64,000 nt of DNA from Azoarcus sp. CIB (GCF_001190925.1 NZ_CP011072.1:4898001-4962000); one strand, 5' to 3'; shown: positions 41,264-49,828, numbered from the stretch's first letter. The notes: generated by a model not told the origin, from the sequence alone. Translations and numbers: made by a program.

Positions 41264-42937
41264 CTAGCCCTTGCCGCCACGCCAGATGGAGAACAGCACC
41301 CAGATGCCGCCGATGACGGCGGCGATGAAGCCGAGCAAGCCGAAAGATGGCAGGCCGGGCTCGCGCTCGACGGTCATGACGATGGCCGAGCCGATGATCA
41401 GGGCGGCGGTGACGACGCTGATCGCCAGGCGGCTGGCGGCGCGGTCGAGACGGTCGCCGAAATGCTTGAGGGGCAGGACCTCGACTTGCACCAGGAGCTT
41501 GCCGCGCCGCGCGGCGCGCAGGAGCTGGCGCAGGTCTTGCGGCAGCCCGGCGACGAGGGCAAGCGTGTCGCGCAAGGCGCGCCAGCCGCGCCAGACCAGG
41601 GCGCCGGGCGCGGCGTGGGCGAGCAGCACCCGTTCGAGAAACGGCGTAGCCTCGCCCGCCATGTCGAAGTCGGGGTCGAGCTGGCGCCCCAGTCCCTCCA
41701 GGGCGATGAAGGCCTTGATCAGCAGCGCCAGGTCGGGCGGCAGGGTGAGGCCGTGCTCGCGCAGGATGGCGACCAGGTCGGAGAGCATGGCGCCCAGATC
41801 GAGGTTCTTGAGCGGCACGCCGTGATACTGGTCGGCGAAGGCGTCGATCTCGGGCTGCAAGGTCTCGCTGTCGATCTCGGCGCCGCCGCTCCAGTCCAGC
41901 AGCACTTCGGCCACCTTCTCCGCATCGTGGCTGACGAGACCGTGCAACAGCACGGCCAGCTGATAGCGGCGCTCCTCGGAAAGGCGCCCGACCATGCCGA
42001 AGTCAATGAAGGCGATGCGGTTGTCCGGCAGGTAGAAAACGTTACCGGGATGCGGGTCGGCGTGGAAGAAGCCATCTTCGAGCATCATCTTGAGCACGGC
42101 CCGGGCACCGCGACGGGCCAGCAGCCTGCGGTCGAGGCCGGCCGCGTCCACGGCGGCCAGGTCGCGGCCGGCAATGCCATCGACATAGTCCTGCACATTG
42201 AGCCGCCCGCCGGTCCACGGCCAGTGGATGCGGGGAACGACGATCTCGGGGTGATCCGCGAAGTGGGCGGCGATGCGCTCGGCGCTGCGGCCCTCGGCGG
42301 AAAAATCCAGTTCGCGGCGCAGCGACAGGGTGAAATGGCGCACCACCTCCCGCGGCCGGTAGCGGCGCAACTCGGGCGCTTCCGCCTCGACGATCTCGGC
42401 GAGACGGGCCAGCAGGCGCAGGTCAGCCTCCACGATCGGCCGGATGCCGGGGCGCCGCACCTTGAGGATGACCGCCGTGCCGTCAGCAAGCCAGGCGCGA
42501 TGCACCTGGGCCAGCGAGGCCGCCGCAAGCGCCTGCATCTCCAGGCGCGGAAAGATGGCCTCGGGCGGCTCGCCCAGGTCCTCCGTCAGTTGCGGCAGCA
42601 GCTCGGCGAAAGGGATGGCGGGCGCCGCGTCCTGCAGCTTGCTGAACTCGGCGATCCATTCCGGCGGGAACAGATCTACGCGGGTGGCGAGGATCTGCCC
42701 CAGCTTGACGAAGCTCGGCCCCAGCTCCTCCAGCGCCCGGCGCAAGCGGGCCGGCGGCTCCAGCCGCGCCAGTTCCTCCGGTTCGTGCCAGTGCAGGGCG
42801 CGGCCGGCACGTTCCAGGGCGCCCGCCATGCCGATCCGCCGCACCAGATCGCCGAAGCCGTAGCGGATCAGGACTGAGGCGATGTCATGCAGGCGGCCCA
42901 GGTCGCAGACGGCGCCGATCGCTTGCCATAGCATCAA
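41264..42937 (-). CDS. UbiB/ABC1/AarF-family atypical kinase
   Basis: 557-residue UbiB-like protein. Diagnostic elements: the family KxGQ motif in LGPSFVKLGQILATR (residues ~73-87), ALAAASLAQVHRA (Ala-rich nucleotide loop), HADPHPGNVFY (catalytic) and IAFIDFGMVGRL (metal-binding DFG), then two C-terminal membrane helices (~500-550). UbiB proteins support ubiquinone synthesis and lipid homeostasis. Its grouping with patatin and lipid-type enzymes, rather than ubi genes, suggests a specialised lipid role. Overlaps the upstream gene by 4 bp. Confidence 0.9.
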   Translation of the reverse strand: MMLWQAIGAVCDLGRLHDIASVLIRYGFGDLVRRIGMAGALERAGRALHWHEPEELARLEPPARLRRALEELGPSFVKLGQILATRVDLFPPEWIAEFSKLQDAAPAIPFAELLPQLTEDLGEPPEAIFPRLEMQALAAASLAQVHRAWLADGTAVILKVRRPGIRPIVEADLRLLARLAEIVEAEAPELRRYRPREVVRHFTLSLRRELDFSAEGRSAERIAAHFADHPEIVVPRIHWPWTGGRLNVQDYVDGIAGRDLAAVDAAGLDRRLLARRGARAVLKMMLEDGFFHADPHPGNVFYLPDNRIAFIDFGMVGRLSEERRYQLAVLLHGLVSHDAEKVAEVLLDWSGGAEIDSETLQPEIDAFADQYHGVPLKNLDLGAMLSDLVAILREHGLTLPPDLALLIKAFIALEGLGRQLDPDFDMAGEATPFLERVLLAHAAPGALVWRGWRALRDTLALVAGLPQDLRQLLRAARRGKLLVQVEVLPLKHFGDRLDRAASRLAISVVTAALIIGSAIVMTVEREPGLPSFGLLGFIAAVIGGIWVLFSIWRGGKG

Positions 42938-43794
42938 ACGTCCTTGCCGGTCTCTTTCGATTCCAGGCGGGCAGCGATGCCTTGGAGCAGGCCGGCGGCC
43001 AGACCGGCCAGCAGCGCGGCTTCATGGCGCACGACCTCCGCCCCTTTCTTGGCCTGTTCGCGCGCACCTGCCGTAACGGCCTGGGTCAGTTGCTCGAGCG
43101 CGATCCGGGTACGTTGGCCGACGGCCGAGCCACTGCTGCGGGCATGTTCGGCAAGCTCGGTGAAGGTGGCCTGGACAGTGCCCCGGGTATCGCGCGCTGC
43201 GTCCTGCAGCGTTTCGATGAACAGCGTCTGCAGCGTGGCCAGTTCGTCCGCCGCCTGCTTCAGCCCCTGCCGGGAGAACTCACTGGTGCGACCCGTGGCC
43301 TCCTGAATGGCCAATTGTGCGGCCTCCGCTGCGCCGGCCAGCGCCTCGTCCAGACCGCGCATCGCCTCTTTCAGCGCTTGTCCGCCGCGTTCCCCGAGCG
43401 GCACGGCGCCTTCGCGGGCGCCTCTGACCACGGCCGCCGTCACGCGTTTGAGTGCATCGGCATCAAGATGCCCGCGCGTGAGAGCATCGAGCGTGATCGC
43501 ACGCACCTGAGAGGCGACCGCGGCCGGGTCGGTGGCAAGTGCGCCTTGTACGCGTTGCTCGAGTTCCTCTGGCGTCATGGAGGGAAGACGTCCCTGCTCC
43601 TTGAGCATCCGGTCGATCTCGGCCTCGGCCTCCAGCCAGTCCTCTGCCACGTTGCCGCCCACAAAGCCGCTCTTTTCCGCGCGAAAATAGGCGGCCTCCG
43701 CGATCATTCGATAGCGTTCCTCGGCGGTGACGGGCGGATTCTTCTCCGCAACGGATTCCTGCGCCGCATTCGAAGTGGAAGTGGATTTGGCCAT
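42934..43794 (-). CDS. DUF2934/DUF6781-like, phasin-like helical protein
   Basis: 286 residues without membrane segments. N-terminal RYRMIAEAAYFRAEKSGFVG and EDWLEAEAEID match the short DUF2934 motif. The rest is a long run of amphipathic Ala/Gln/Glu-rich helices (VTAGAREQAKKGAEV and similar), as in DUF6781 and phasin-like proteins. Such proteins coat hydrophobic surfaces in some cases, but no function is established. AAGGAG precedes ATG 43794. Overlap with the UbiB gene shows coupled translation. Confidence 0.7.
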   Translation of the reverse strand: MAKSTSTSNAAQESVAEKNPPVTAEERYRMIAEAAYFRAEKSGFVGGNVAEDWLEAEAEIDRMLKEQGRLPSMTPEELEQRVQGALATDPAAVASQVRAITLDALTRGHLDADALKRVTAAVVRGAREGAVPLGERGGQALKEAMRGLDEALAGAAEAAQLAIQEATGRTSEFSRQGLKQAADELATLQTLFIETLQDAARDTRGTVQATFTELAEHARSSGSAVGQRTRIALEQLTQAVTAGAREQAKKGAEVVRHEAALLAGLAAGLLQGIAARLESKETGKDV

Positions 43795-43883
43795 GGTCGC
43801 TGCTCCTTTTCAAAGTGAGAGTGTGGAAAATCCGGCGTGTGCGGGGCCGGGTATCGGTATGAGCTTGTCCAGGCGCCCCATCC

Positions 43884-44510
43884 TCAGCGTGCCTCCCCAT
43901 CGGCTGAGGCCAGCCTCCCTCGCAGCAGATCGCATACGTGGCGTGCCAATACCTCGGGGTTGTCCTGCTGGGGCCGGCGTCCTGGCATGAACTTACGGGT
44001 TGCACCGGCTTGGAAATGGAAGATCACCAGGCCAAAGATCGACATCGCGAGCAGGTGGGCATCCACATGTGGGTCCAACTCGCTGGCGAGATCGTGGACG
44101 GCAACGAACATGTCCCTGAATACCTGTTTGGCCAAGGTACTCTGACGCGCCTCGTTGGTGTCCAGCAGTACCCACTGCACCAGCCGCAGAAAGTCCTTGT
44201 CCGAGGCCATCATCCGGGCGAGCCCCGCAACAAAGCATTCAAGCCGTTTCCATGGGGTGCCGTTGCCGGCCAGCATGTCTTTCAGTGCGGCCACTCTTTC
44301 CCGGAATTCGTAGGCCACTGTATCGAGATAGAGCTGGTTCTTGTCGGCGAAGTGGTAGTAAAGCGCCGCCTGGGTGAGGCCGACGGCGGCAGCGATATCG
44401 CGCATCGAGACGCCGTCATAACCGTGCCGCGCAAACAAAGGCGTCGATAGCTCAAGAATCTCTTCCCGCGTTTTTCGCTTGCGAATGATCCTAATCGGCT
44501 GGCGGATCAT
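43884..44510 (-). CDS. TetR-family transcriptional regulator
   Basis: 208 residues: an N-terminal helix-turn-helix (LELSTPLFARHGYDGVSMRD, IAAAVGLTQAALYYHFADKN) and a helical ligand domain with a TetR_C-like hydrophobic core. First gene of the long minus-strand array, 89 bp upstream of the DUF2934-like gene, and most likely the repressor of the whole lipid/efflux unit. The ligand is unknown; a lipid or aromatic compound would fit the neighbours. Confidence 0.88.
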   Translation of the reverse strand: MIRQPIRIIRKRKTREEILELSTPLFARHGYDGVSMRDIAAAVGLTQAALYYHFADKNQLYLDTVAYEFRERVAALKDMLAGNGTPWKRLECFVAGLARMMASDKDFLRLVQWVLLDTNEARQSTLAKQVFRDMFVAVHDLASELDPHVDAHLLAMSIFGLVIFHFQAGATRKFMPGRRPQQDNPEVLARHVCDLLRGRLASADGEAR

Positions 44511-44542
44511 AGATTGGTGGCCCTTCCGATAAACTTAACGAA

Positions 44543-44576
44543 CGATCAGTATATCGCTGTCAGATGTGGTTTGCAC
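44543..44576 (-). promoter_or_regulatory. Candidate promoter/operator of the TetR-led operon
   Basis: On the minus strand TATACT (-10, 44549-44554) lies 17 bp from GTGCAA (weak -35, 44571-44576), about 40 bp before the TetR start. A short inverted repeat CGAT-6-ATCG (44543-44556) overlaps the -10, which would suit autorepression. Only 89 bp separate the gene from an IS remnant. Weak matches only. Confidence 0.3.
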
Positions 44577-44599
44577 CATCCAGCCTACTGAGAACCTGT

Positions 44600-44865
44600 T
44601 CACAATCCTTTGAGCAGTAGTGCGATGAAGGCCAAGTGGACGAACTGCAAGCTGGTGTTGAGTTTCCGCTCGCAGTTTTTCCAGTGGCGGCGGCATTTCT
44701 CGATCCAGGCGAATGACCGCTCGACGACCCATAGCTGAGGCATGACGGCAAAGGAATGCAACTCGCTGTGCTTGGCGATTTGGACTTCAGCGCCAAGCCA
44801 TTCCTCAACGGCATGAGCGAATGGCTGGCCGACATAGCGTAAGCGCCCGGAAAACTCACCTGTCC
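44600..44865 (-). pseudogene. IS5-family transposase C-terminal remnant
   Basis: About 85 codons reading FSGRLRYVGQPFAHAVEEWL, LWVVERSFAWIEKCRRHWKN and TSLQFVHLAFIALLLKGL with stop at 44600-44602. The WVVERSFAWI block with its Glu is the C-terminal signature of IS5/IS427-type transposases. The 5' part is missing, so this is a truncated copy lying just upstream of the TetR operon promoter. Confidence 0.75.
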
Positions 44866-44891
44866 CATGGCGCGGTCATCCGCTGAAGATC

Positions 44892-44918
44892 GTGTCCACC
44901 AAGTTCGATGGTGGACAC
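44892..44918. repeat. 10-bp hairpin upstream of the ISAs1 element
   Basis: GTGTCCACCA and its reverse complement around a 7-nt loop, followed by TATGGACTATGGACG. In layout and sequence flavour it resembles the longer GTGGTCCCCACCA hairpin at tnpA of the IS66 element (3367-3400), so it may be a relic of an IS leader. No function assigned. Confidence 0.4.
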
Positions 44919-44964
44919 TATGGACTATGGACGTTGGCATCCCGCGCCGAGCCCGGCGAACAGG

Positions 44965-46239
44965 CAGGGCAATCGCATGAATCCGCGGTGGCGCCCCGTG
45001 AGAATTGTCGTTGACAATCATGATGTTACGAAGGGGCTGTTCACAAGCGTTTGTTTTGTGTAGTTTTCTGTCTTTTTGGGGCGACTCATGGAGACGGAAG
45101 GCCGGTTGCGGTTGGCGGACGTGTTTGTGTCGATCAGCGACCCGCGTCAGGCGAGGAAGACGCGCACGATCTGGTGGAGGTGCTGGTAGTGGCGGTCAAT
45201 GGCGTCCTTGCCGGAGCCGATACCTTCGTCGAGATCGAAGGGTGGGCAAACGAGAAGCTCGCGTGGTTTCGGCGTTACCTGAAGCTCGAACACGGCATTC
45301 CGTCGCATGACACGTTTGGCCGGCTGTTCGGGCTGATCGATCCGAGCGAATTCGAAGCCGCCTTCCGGCGCTGGGTCAGCAGCATCCTGCCCGCACTGGG
45401 GCCTGATGCGGTGGTCGCCATCGACGGCAAGACCAGTCGGCGCACGGGCAAGGTCGATGCGACCGCGTTGCATTTGGTGAGCGCCTTTGCGGCCGGTGCA
45501 GGGCTGGTGCTGGGGCAGACGGCCACGGCGCAAAAATCCAACGAGAAGATGGCGATTCCGACGCTGCTGCAAACGCTGGCCCTCGAAGGCTGTATCGTGA
45601 CGATCGATGCGATGGGCACGCAGGCCAACATTGCGCAGGCAATTCGCAACAAGAACGCCGACTATGTCCTGGCGGTCAAGGACAACCATCCGACGCTCGC
45701 CGAGGCGATCGGCGATTTTTTTACCCAGTTCAAGGCAACTGCGCCTGCCAAGACGCCCCACAGTTTCTACCAGGACATCGACAAGAACCACGGACGCATC
45801 GAGCATCGCCGCTGCTTTGCCTTCGATCAGCTCGACTGCCTGCACAATCCGGCACAGTGGCCTGATCTCAAATCCTTCGTCGTCATCGAATCCGAGCGCA
45901 CGATCAAAGGCAAGACCACCTCCGAGCGGCGCTGCTACATCAGCAGCCTGCCGCCCGATGCGCAGCGCCTAGCCCACGCCGTCCGCTCGCACTGGGCCGT
46001 CGAGAACCGTCTGCACTGGTGCATGGACGTCGTCTTCGGCGACGACCAGATGCGCGCCCGCACGGGCCACGCCGCTCACAACTTGGCTGTGCTCAAGCAC
46101 ATCACGCTGAACCTCATTCGCCTCGATCCCATCCCCCGCAAAGGCGGAATCAAGCTGCGCAGGCTTATTGCCGCAACATCCGACGAATACCGCGCTCACC
46201 TCTTCGGTCTGGAGTAGCCGCATTCATGCGATTGCCCTG
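44965..46239 (+). mobile_element. ISAs1-family insertion sequence
   Basis: Perfect 18-bp terminal inverted repeats, CAGGGCAATCGCATGAAT at 44965-44982 and its complement at 46222-46239, enclose one transposase gene. Identical 10-bp sequences GGCGAACAGG flank both sides (44955-44964 and 46240-46249), the size of target duplication usual for this family. The 1,275-bp copy therefore inserted intact and recently, even though its gene carries a frameshift. Confidence 0.93.
45088..46217 (+). pseudogene. ISAs1-family transposase, frameshifted near the N-terminus
   Basis: ATG 45088 opens METEGRLRLADVFVSISDPR then QARKT. The family continues RHDLVEVLVVAVNGVLAGAD, which is found one frame away after ~45164, implying a 1-nt loss. 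The remaining ~350 residues are intact: AIDGKTSRRTGKVDATALHL with the first Asp, VTIDAMGTQANIAQAI with the second, and HWAVENRLHWCMDVVF with the final Glu. The perfect element ends suggest either a very young mutation, programmed frameshifting or a sequencing error. Confidence 0.8.
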
Positions 46240-46362
46240 GGCGAACAGGTGCTCATTGCCAAGTACCAGGGCATCGTGTGCTACGAACGCAACCGCCAAT
46301 GACGAGGTGGAAGCGATGCTTTACCAAAGATGAGGGGAGGCCCCTCGAAGTCGGCTTGCAGG

Positions 46363-46517
46363 GGCGGGCTCTTTGTCAGTTTCTCTCCTGCCGTGAGTGA
46401 CAGAGCGGCGAAAGCGATGCGGGAGACCATGCGTCACTGGCGGCTGTATCATCGTGGTGACCTTCCTTTGGACGATCTCGTACGTTGGACTCGCTCCGTG
46501 ATTCATGGGTGGGTTGC
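46363..46517 (+). pseudogene. Group II intron reverse transcriptase/maturase fragment
   Basis: About 50 codons reading GLFVSFSPAVSDRAAKAMRE, TMRHWRLYHRGDLPLDDLVR and SVIHGWV, the linker between the reverse transcriptase fingers-palm and the maturase domain of LtrA-like proteins. Both ends are missing and no intron RNA domains were recognised around it. It abuts the 3' end of the relaxase gene. Confidence 0.7.
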
Positions 46518-46531
46518 CGATAGGTGCCTTC

Positions 46532-48343
46532 CTACACAGGATCGGCGGCAGCAGATACCGACAGGTAAGGGTTGTTCGGTGGCATATCGCTGAACAGGAC
46601 TCGCGGGTCTTCCAGCAGGTAGCCGTGGAGTCTCCGCGATTTCCGCGGCCCTGTGACTGCGCATATCCAGATGTTCAGACCATTCTGCTGCTTGCGGTGC
46701 AATTGCAGCTTCTCGAAGCGTTTTTGCACCCATTGCCAATCGGCCAGTTGGTCTTGCTTGGCAAGGAAGGCAGTTCTTGGATGTTCCTGAGCGTAACGCT
46801 GGAACACGCCAGGGCTGACCAGATAGACGGTATCGGCGACCGTATGCACCAATGCCTTGGTGTCGTTGATGATGAGCTTGCGCTCTTCGATATGCCGGCG
46901 CAGCCAGGCGACGAAATGCTCGCCTGACGGCGTTTCCTCCAATCCTGGAGTCGACGCAGACGCCGCCGAGTCGGCCGGTAACCTTGATTCACCTGACTCA
47001 AGAGGCGGCTCTTCCAGGGTTGGAGAAAACATTTCGGAGGTCGACGAGAGAACGGCCGATGCGATATCTGGAGTGTCGAGCAGATCCAGAAGCGCCTCGA
47101 CGCCTTCGCCGGCTGGCTGCGCCGACAGAGGCTCGGAGGCGGCCGAGTCCGGTACGGCGGGCAACGACGCGGAAACTGTTGGTTCCCCCTCTTCCTGCAC
47201 CACCGTCACTGTGCCGGCGAACGGTGTGGGCCGCTGATTACCTTCCCAGATCAGGGATGGCGCGAGGCGCAGGAGCGTGAAGGTGTGAGACCAGCCCGCG
47301 TCGCTGGTGATGGTGGCCTTCCAGATAGCCTTTCCCTCCGGCGTCGGCTGCGCAATGCCATGATCCTGCAGCACGTTGAAGACGGCGGTGTTGCTGGACG
47401 GAATGCCATCGACGCCCTGGACCAACAGATGGGCGCGCAGCTTGTCCGAGACCGTTTTGCTGACCAGCCACAGCGCGTCCTGGGTCAGCCATCCGTCCGA
47501 GGCCTGGGGCTGGTTCAGCTTGAACTCTTCCTTGAGCAGGTAGCGCAATCCGTCGAGGAGCTTGCGTTGGAGCGCATGGCGGGGGGCCGCCAGCGCCTTG
47601 GCCGGATCACCGCCCAGCGCCTGGGCGACCGAGGCCTGATCGGCCTGCACGACCAGTTCCCCGAGCATGCCGGCATGCTCGTACTGGCCGGCCAGCACGT
47701 ACAGGAGTGCCGACCACAGGTCGGGATATCCGCTGAGCCAGTCGAAGATACCGGCGTCGAGCAGTCGGGCGTAGAGCAGCCCGGTGGCTGCGCTGTGCAG
47801 CCGGTATTCGCGCGCCTTGTGGTAGCGGAAGCGGTACGGCTTCCGGAGCGGACCATGCCAGGGATGCCAGATCGTGCCGTCGGCATACTCGACATGCAGG
47901 TCGACGGCGACCTTGCCGACGTCGTGCAGCAGTGCTGCGTAGGCGATGCCGGCGGTCCAGGCCTCGGCCTGGGCGGCCTGGGTTTCCGGCGTGGCACCGG
48001 CCGGCAGGAGATGGGGCTGTCGCAGCTTCAGCGCGTAGGCCACGATTTCCAGGCCGTGGTCCAGCATGCCGCCCGGGTAGGCGTGGTGGTGGCTTTCCGA
48101 GGCTGGGAAATTCTGGACCAGCTCGGCGTAGCGCTCCAGTGGCGCCCGATACAGCGTGGCGAACTGGTCACGGGAGACGGACGTGCGCTGCCAGATGTGT
48201 TCCAGCAGCTTCTGCCGGCGCGGTGTCGCCAGCAGTGATGCGGCCGATTCCGTCCGCGTCAGCCCTTTGGGGGGCTCGGCGGAGGGAGTGGGCGTGACTG
48301 CGGTGGCAGGTGGCATCCGTTTGCGTTGGAACAGCGAGAGCAT
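46532..48343 (-). CDS. traI: MobH-family (TraI_2) conjugative relaxase of the ICE
   Basis: 603-residue relaxase that nicks and leads the transferred strand. N-terminal TraI_2 domain: TRTESAASLLATPRRQKLLE, the ASESHHHAYPGGMLDHGLEI block with the family His cluster, and an HD-type ALLHDVGKVAVDLHV. An Ala/Pro/Glu-rich linker (~400-470) leads to the C-terminal TraI_2_C region (GEHFVAWLRRHIEERKLIIN, VHTVADTVYLVSPGVFQRY). ATG 48343 is chosen because family proteins start MLSLF near there. It is oriented like the transfer genes to its right. Confidence 0.9.
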   Translation of the reverse strand: MLSLFQRKRMPPATAVTPTPSAEPPKGLTRTESAASLLATPRRQKLLEHIWQRTSVSRDQFATLYRAPLERYAELVQNFPASESHHHAYPGGMLDHGLEIVAYALKLRQPHLLPAGATPETQAAQAEAWTAGIAYAALLHDVGKVAVDLHVEYADGTIWHPWHGPLRKPYRFRYHKAREYRLHSAATGLLYARLLDAGIFDWLSGYPDLWSALLYVLAGQYEHAGMLGELVVQADQASVAQALGGDPAKALAAPRHALQRKLLDGLRYLLKEEFKLNQPQASDGWLTQDALWLVSKTVSDKLRAHLLVQGVDGIPSSNTAVFNVLQDHGIAQPTPEGKAIWKATITSDAGWSHTFTLLRLAPSLIWEGNQRPTPFAGTVTVVQEEGEPTVSASLPAVPDSAASEPLSAQPAGEGVEALLDLLDTPDIASAVLSSTSEMFSPTLEEPPLESGESRLPADSAASASTPGLEETPSGEHFVAWLRRHIEERKLIINDTKALVHTVADTVYLVSPGVFQRYAQEHPRTAFLAKQDQLADWQWVQKRFEKLQLHRKQQNGLNIWICAVTGPRKSRRLHGYLLEDPRVLFSDMPPNNPYLSVSAAADPV

Positions 48344-48610
48344 GGCGAATCCTGGATGGCGGGCTGTTCGGGGGAGCCTCTTGGCCCTTTCGGGTAGGGC
48401 CTTTCCCCTTGACCCCGTTCCCTTGCCCCTTCCCAGCCCTTTGTCCTTTGTCGGAAAGCCTTTGGTATAGGGCAGCGAAGGCAGCCGAGCCACAGCCAAT
48501 GGGGGACTGGCCCAAATCGGATTCTGGCGGGAAGGCGGCCTGTGCCGGGCCTACGATGGGGCCTTCTCTTTCAACTGGACGGAGGTCCCATGCTCAAGCA
48601 GATTGACGAT
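48344..48610. other. Non-coding, pyrimidine-rich leader upstream of the relaxase
   Basis: The stretch between the relaxase start and the antitoxin operator has no convincing gene. At 48378-48465 it contains repeated CCCTT/CCTTT runs (TTGCCCCTTCCCAGCCCTTT). It must hold the divergent promoters for the relaxase and the toxin-antitoxin pair, and could contain the transfer origin; no clear nick site was recognised. Confidence 0.4.
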
Positions 48611-48628
48611 GTAAGGAATATTCCTTAC
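48611..48628. promoter_or_regulatory. Perfect 18-bp palindrome, likely PrlF-YhaV operator
   Basis: GTAAGGAATATTCCTTAC is fully self-complementary and lies 30 bp before the antitoxin ATG. Toxin-antitoxin pairs usually autorepress through such sites, so it is the likely operator. Confidence 0.7.
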
Positions 48629-48658
48629 CATGCAAGTATTGTCATCAGGAGAACAGCC

Positions 48659-48976
48659 ATGCCTGAGATCCATGAAGTCGCCACGCTGACCTCCAAGGGC
48701 CAGATCACACTGCCCAAGCCCATTCGGCAGGCACTGGGCGTGGACGCCGGCGGAAAAGTGGCCTTCGACCTGCGCGGAGGCGAAATTATCGTGACCCGCG
48801 CGGACGCCGAACACGAAGACCCGGCCATCGAGGCCTTCCTGGGCCTGCTGGAGGCCGACATCCGGGCCGGTCGGCACGTCCAGTCCCTGCCGGATGATCT
48901 GGCCCGAGCCATGTTGGCGAATGCCGGCCACGCGGTCAATCTCGATGAAGACATCGACGGCGAAGTGGCGCTCTGA
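48659..48976 (+). CDS. prlF: Antitoxin PrlF (AbrB/SpoVT fold)
   Basis: 105-residue antitoxin with an AbrB-type swapped-hairpin DNA-binding domain at the N-terminus (EVATLTSKGQITLPKPIRQA, then LGVDAGGKVAFDLRGGEIIV). The acidic C-terminal half presumably wraps the toxin. ATG 48659 follows AGGAGAACAGCC. Its stop and the toxin start overlap (TGATG). Slightly longer than minimal MazE-like antitoxins, as usual for PrlF/SohA. Confidence 0.9.
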   Translation: MPEIHEVATLTSKGQITLPKPIRQALGVDAGGKVAFDLRGGEIIVTRADAEHEDPAIEAFLGLLEADIRAGRHVQSLPDDLARAMLANAGHAVNLDEDIDGEVAL

Positions 48977-49440
48977 TGCAGCGGCACGGCTGGACGCTCT
49001 TGTTCCACGAGGGCGTGATCGAGCAGTTGCGCAAGCTGCAGGTGGCCGCGGAGCGGGCCGAACAGAGCGACCCGCAAGGATTCGAGGGCAACGCCAACGT
49101 CAAGCTGTTTCGGGCGTTGAGCCAGTTGATCATGGAGGTCGTGCCGAGCGATCCCGCGCGGGACGAGTACCGCCAGGGCAACACCCTGGGGCCGGCCTAT
49201 CGCCACTGGCGGCGCGCGAAGATCGGGCGGCGATTCCGCCTGTTTTTCCGCTACGACTCCAAGGTGAAGGCGATCGTGTTCGCCTGGGTCAACGACGAGC
49301 AGACCCTGCGGGCGGCGGGCAGCAGATCCGACCCCTATGCGGTGTTCGAGAAAATGCTGGGCCGAGGCAACCCGCCGAACGATTGGGCGGCGCTGGTGGC
49401 GGCGAGCCAGACGGATTGGCGTGCACCGGAGAATCCTTGA
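48976..49440 (+). CDS. yhaV: Toxin YhaV (RelE-superfamily ribonuclease)
   Basis: 154-residue toxin of the YhaV family, which cleaves RNA. Recognised by the N-terminal HGWTLLFHEGVIEQLRKL, the RDEYRQGNTLGPAYRHWRRA block and GRRFRLFFRYDSKVKAIVFA with the basic active-site face, ending in the family motif FEKMLGRGNPPNDW. Coupled to prlF by overlapping codons. Placement inside the transfer module suggests a stabilising role for the ICE. Confidence 0.92.
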   Translation: MQRHGWTLLFHEGVIEQLRKLQVAAERAEQSDPQGFEGNANVKLFRALSQLIMEVVPSDPARDEYRQGNTLGPAYRHWRRAKIGRRFRLFFRYDSKVKAIVFAWVNDEQTLRAAGSRSDPYAVFEKMLGRGNPPNDWAALVAASQTDWRAPENP

Positions 49441-49459
49441 AACGTACTTGGTAGCCACC

Positions 49460-49828
49460 ATGAAACCCACTGCACACACCAACTTCGCGGAACGCGCCGG
49501 CCGGACGCTGGGTCGGATGTGGCGGGGAATTGTGCGACTTGACCGGAAGGCGCACGGCCTGCTGATTGTGCAAGGATGGGCGCCTGGTGTGGCCTCGGCG
49601 GTGCTGCTCGTCATCAAGCTGGTTGTGCTCGGTGTGCTGGCCTACGCCTCACTCTGGCTGGCGGCGCTGCTTGCCCTGCTGGCTCTTGCTGGTTGGAGCG
49701 TGCGCGACCCAGCAGCTTGGAACGCGGAGGACGAGAGCAAGCCGGAATGGCGCGAGGGGCACGGCGGCTTTGGCTTGTATGACAAAAGCGAGTGGCGCCG
49801 CGACATGGGTGATCCCGACAATCCTTAG
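49460..49828 (+). CDS. DUF3742 family ICE protein
   Basis: 122 residues with one or two central membrane helices (~40-77), flanked by a basic N-terminus (RAGRTLGRMWRGIVRLDRKA) and the C-terminal GHGGFGLYDKSEWRRDMGDP, the DUF3742 signature. Genes of this family commonly sit beside the TraG-like gene in PFGI-1/ICEclc elements. Start ATG 49460 is 19 bp after the toxin stop. Function is unknown. Convergent with the gene to its right. Confidence 0.85.
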   Translation: MKPTAHTNFAERAGRTLGRMWRGIVRLDRKAHGLLIVQGWAPGVASAVLLVIKLVVLGVLAYASLWLAALLALLALAGWSVRDPAAWNAEDESKPEWREGHGGFGLYDKSEWRRDMGDPDNP

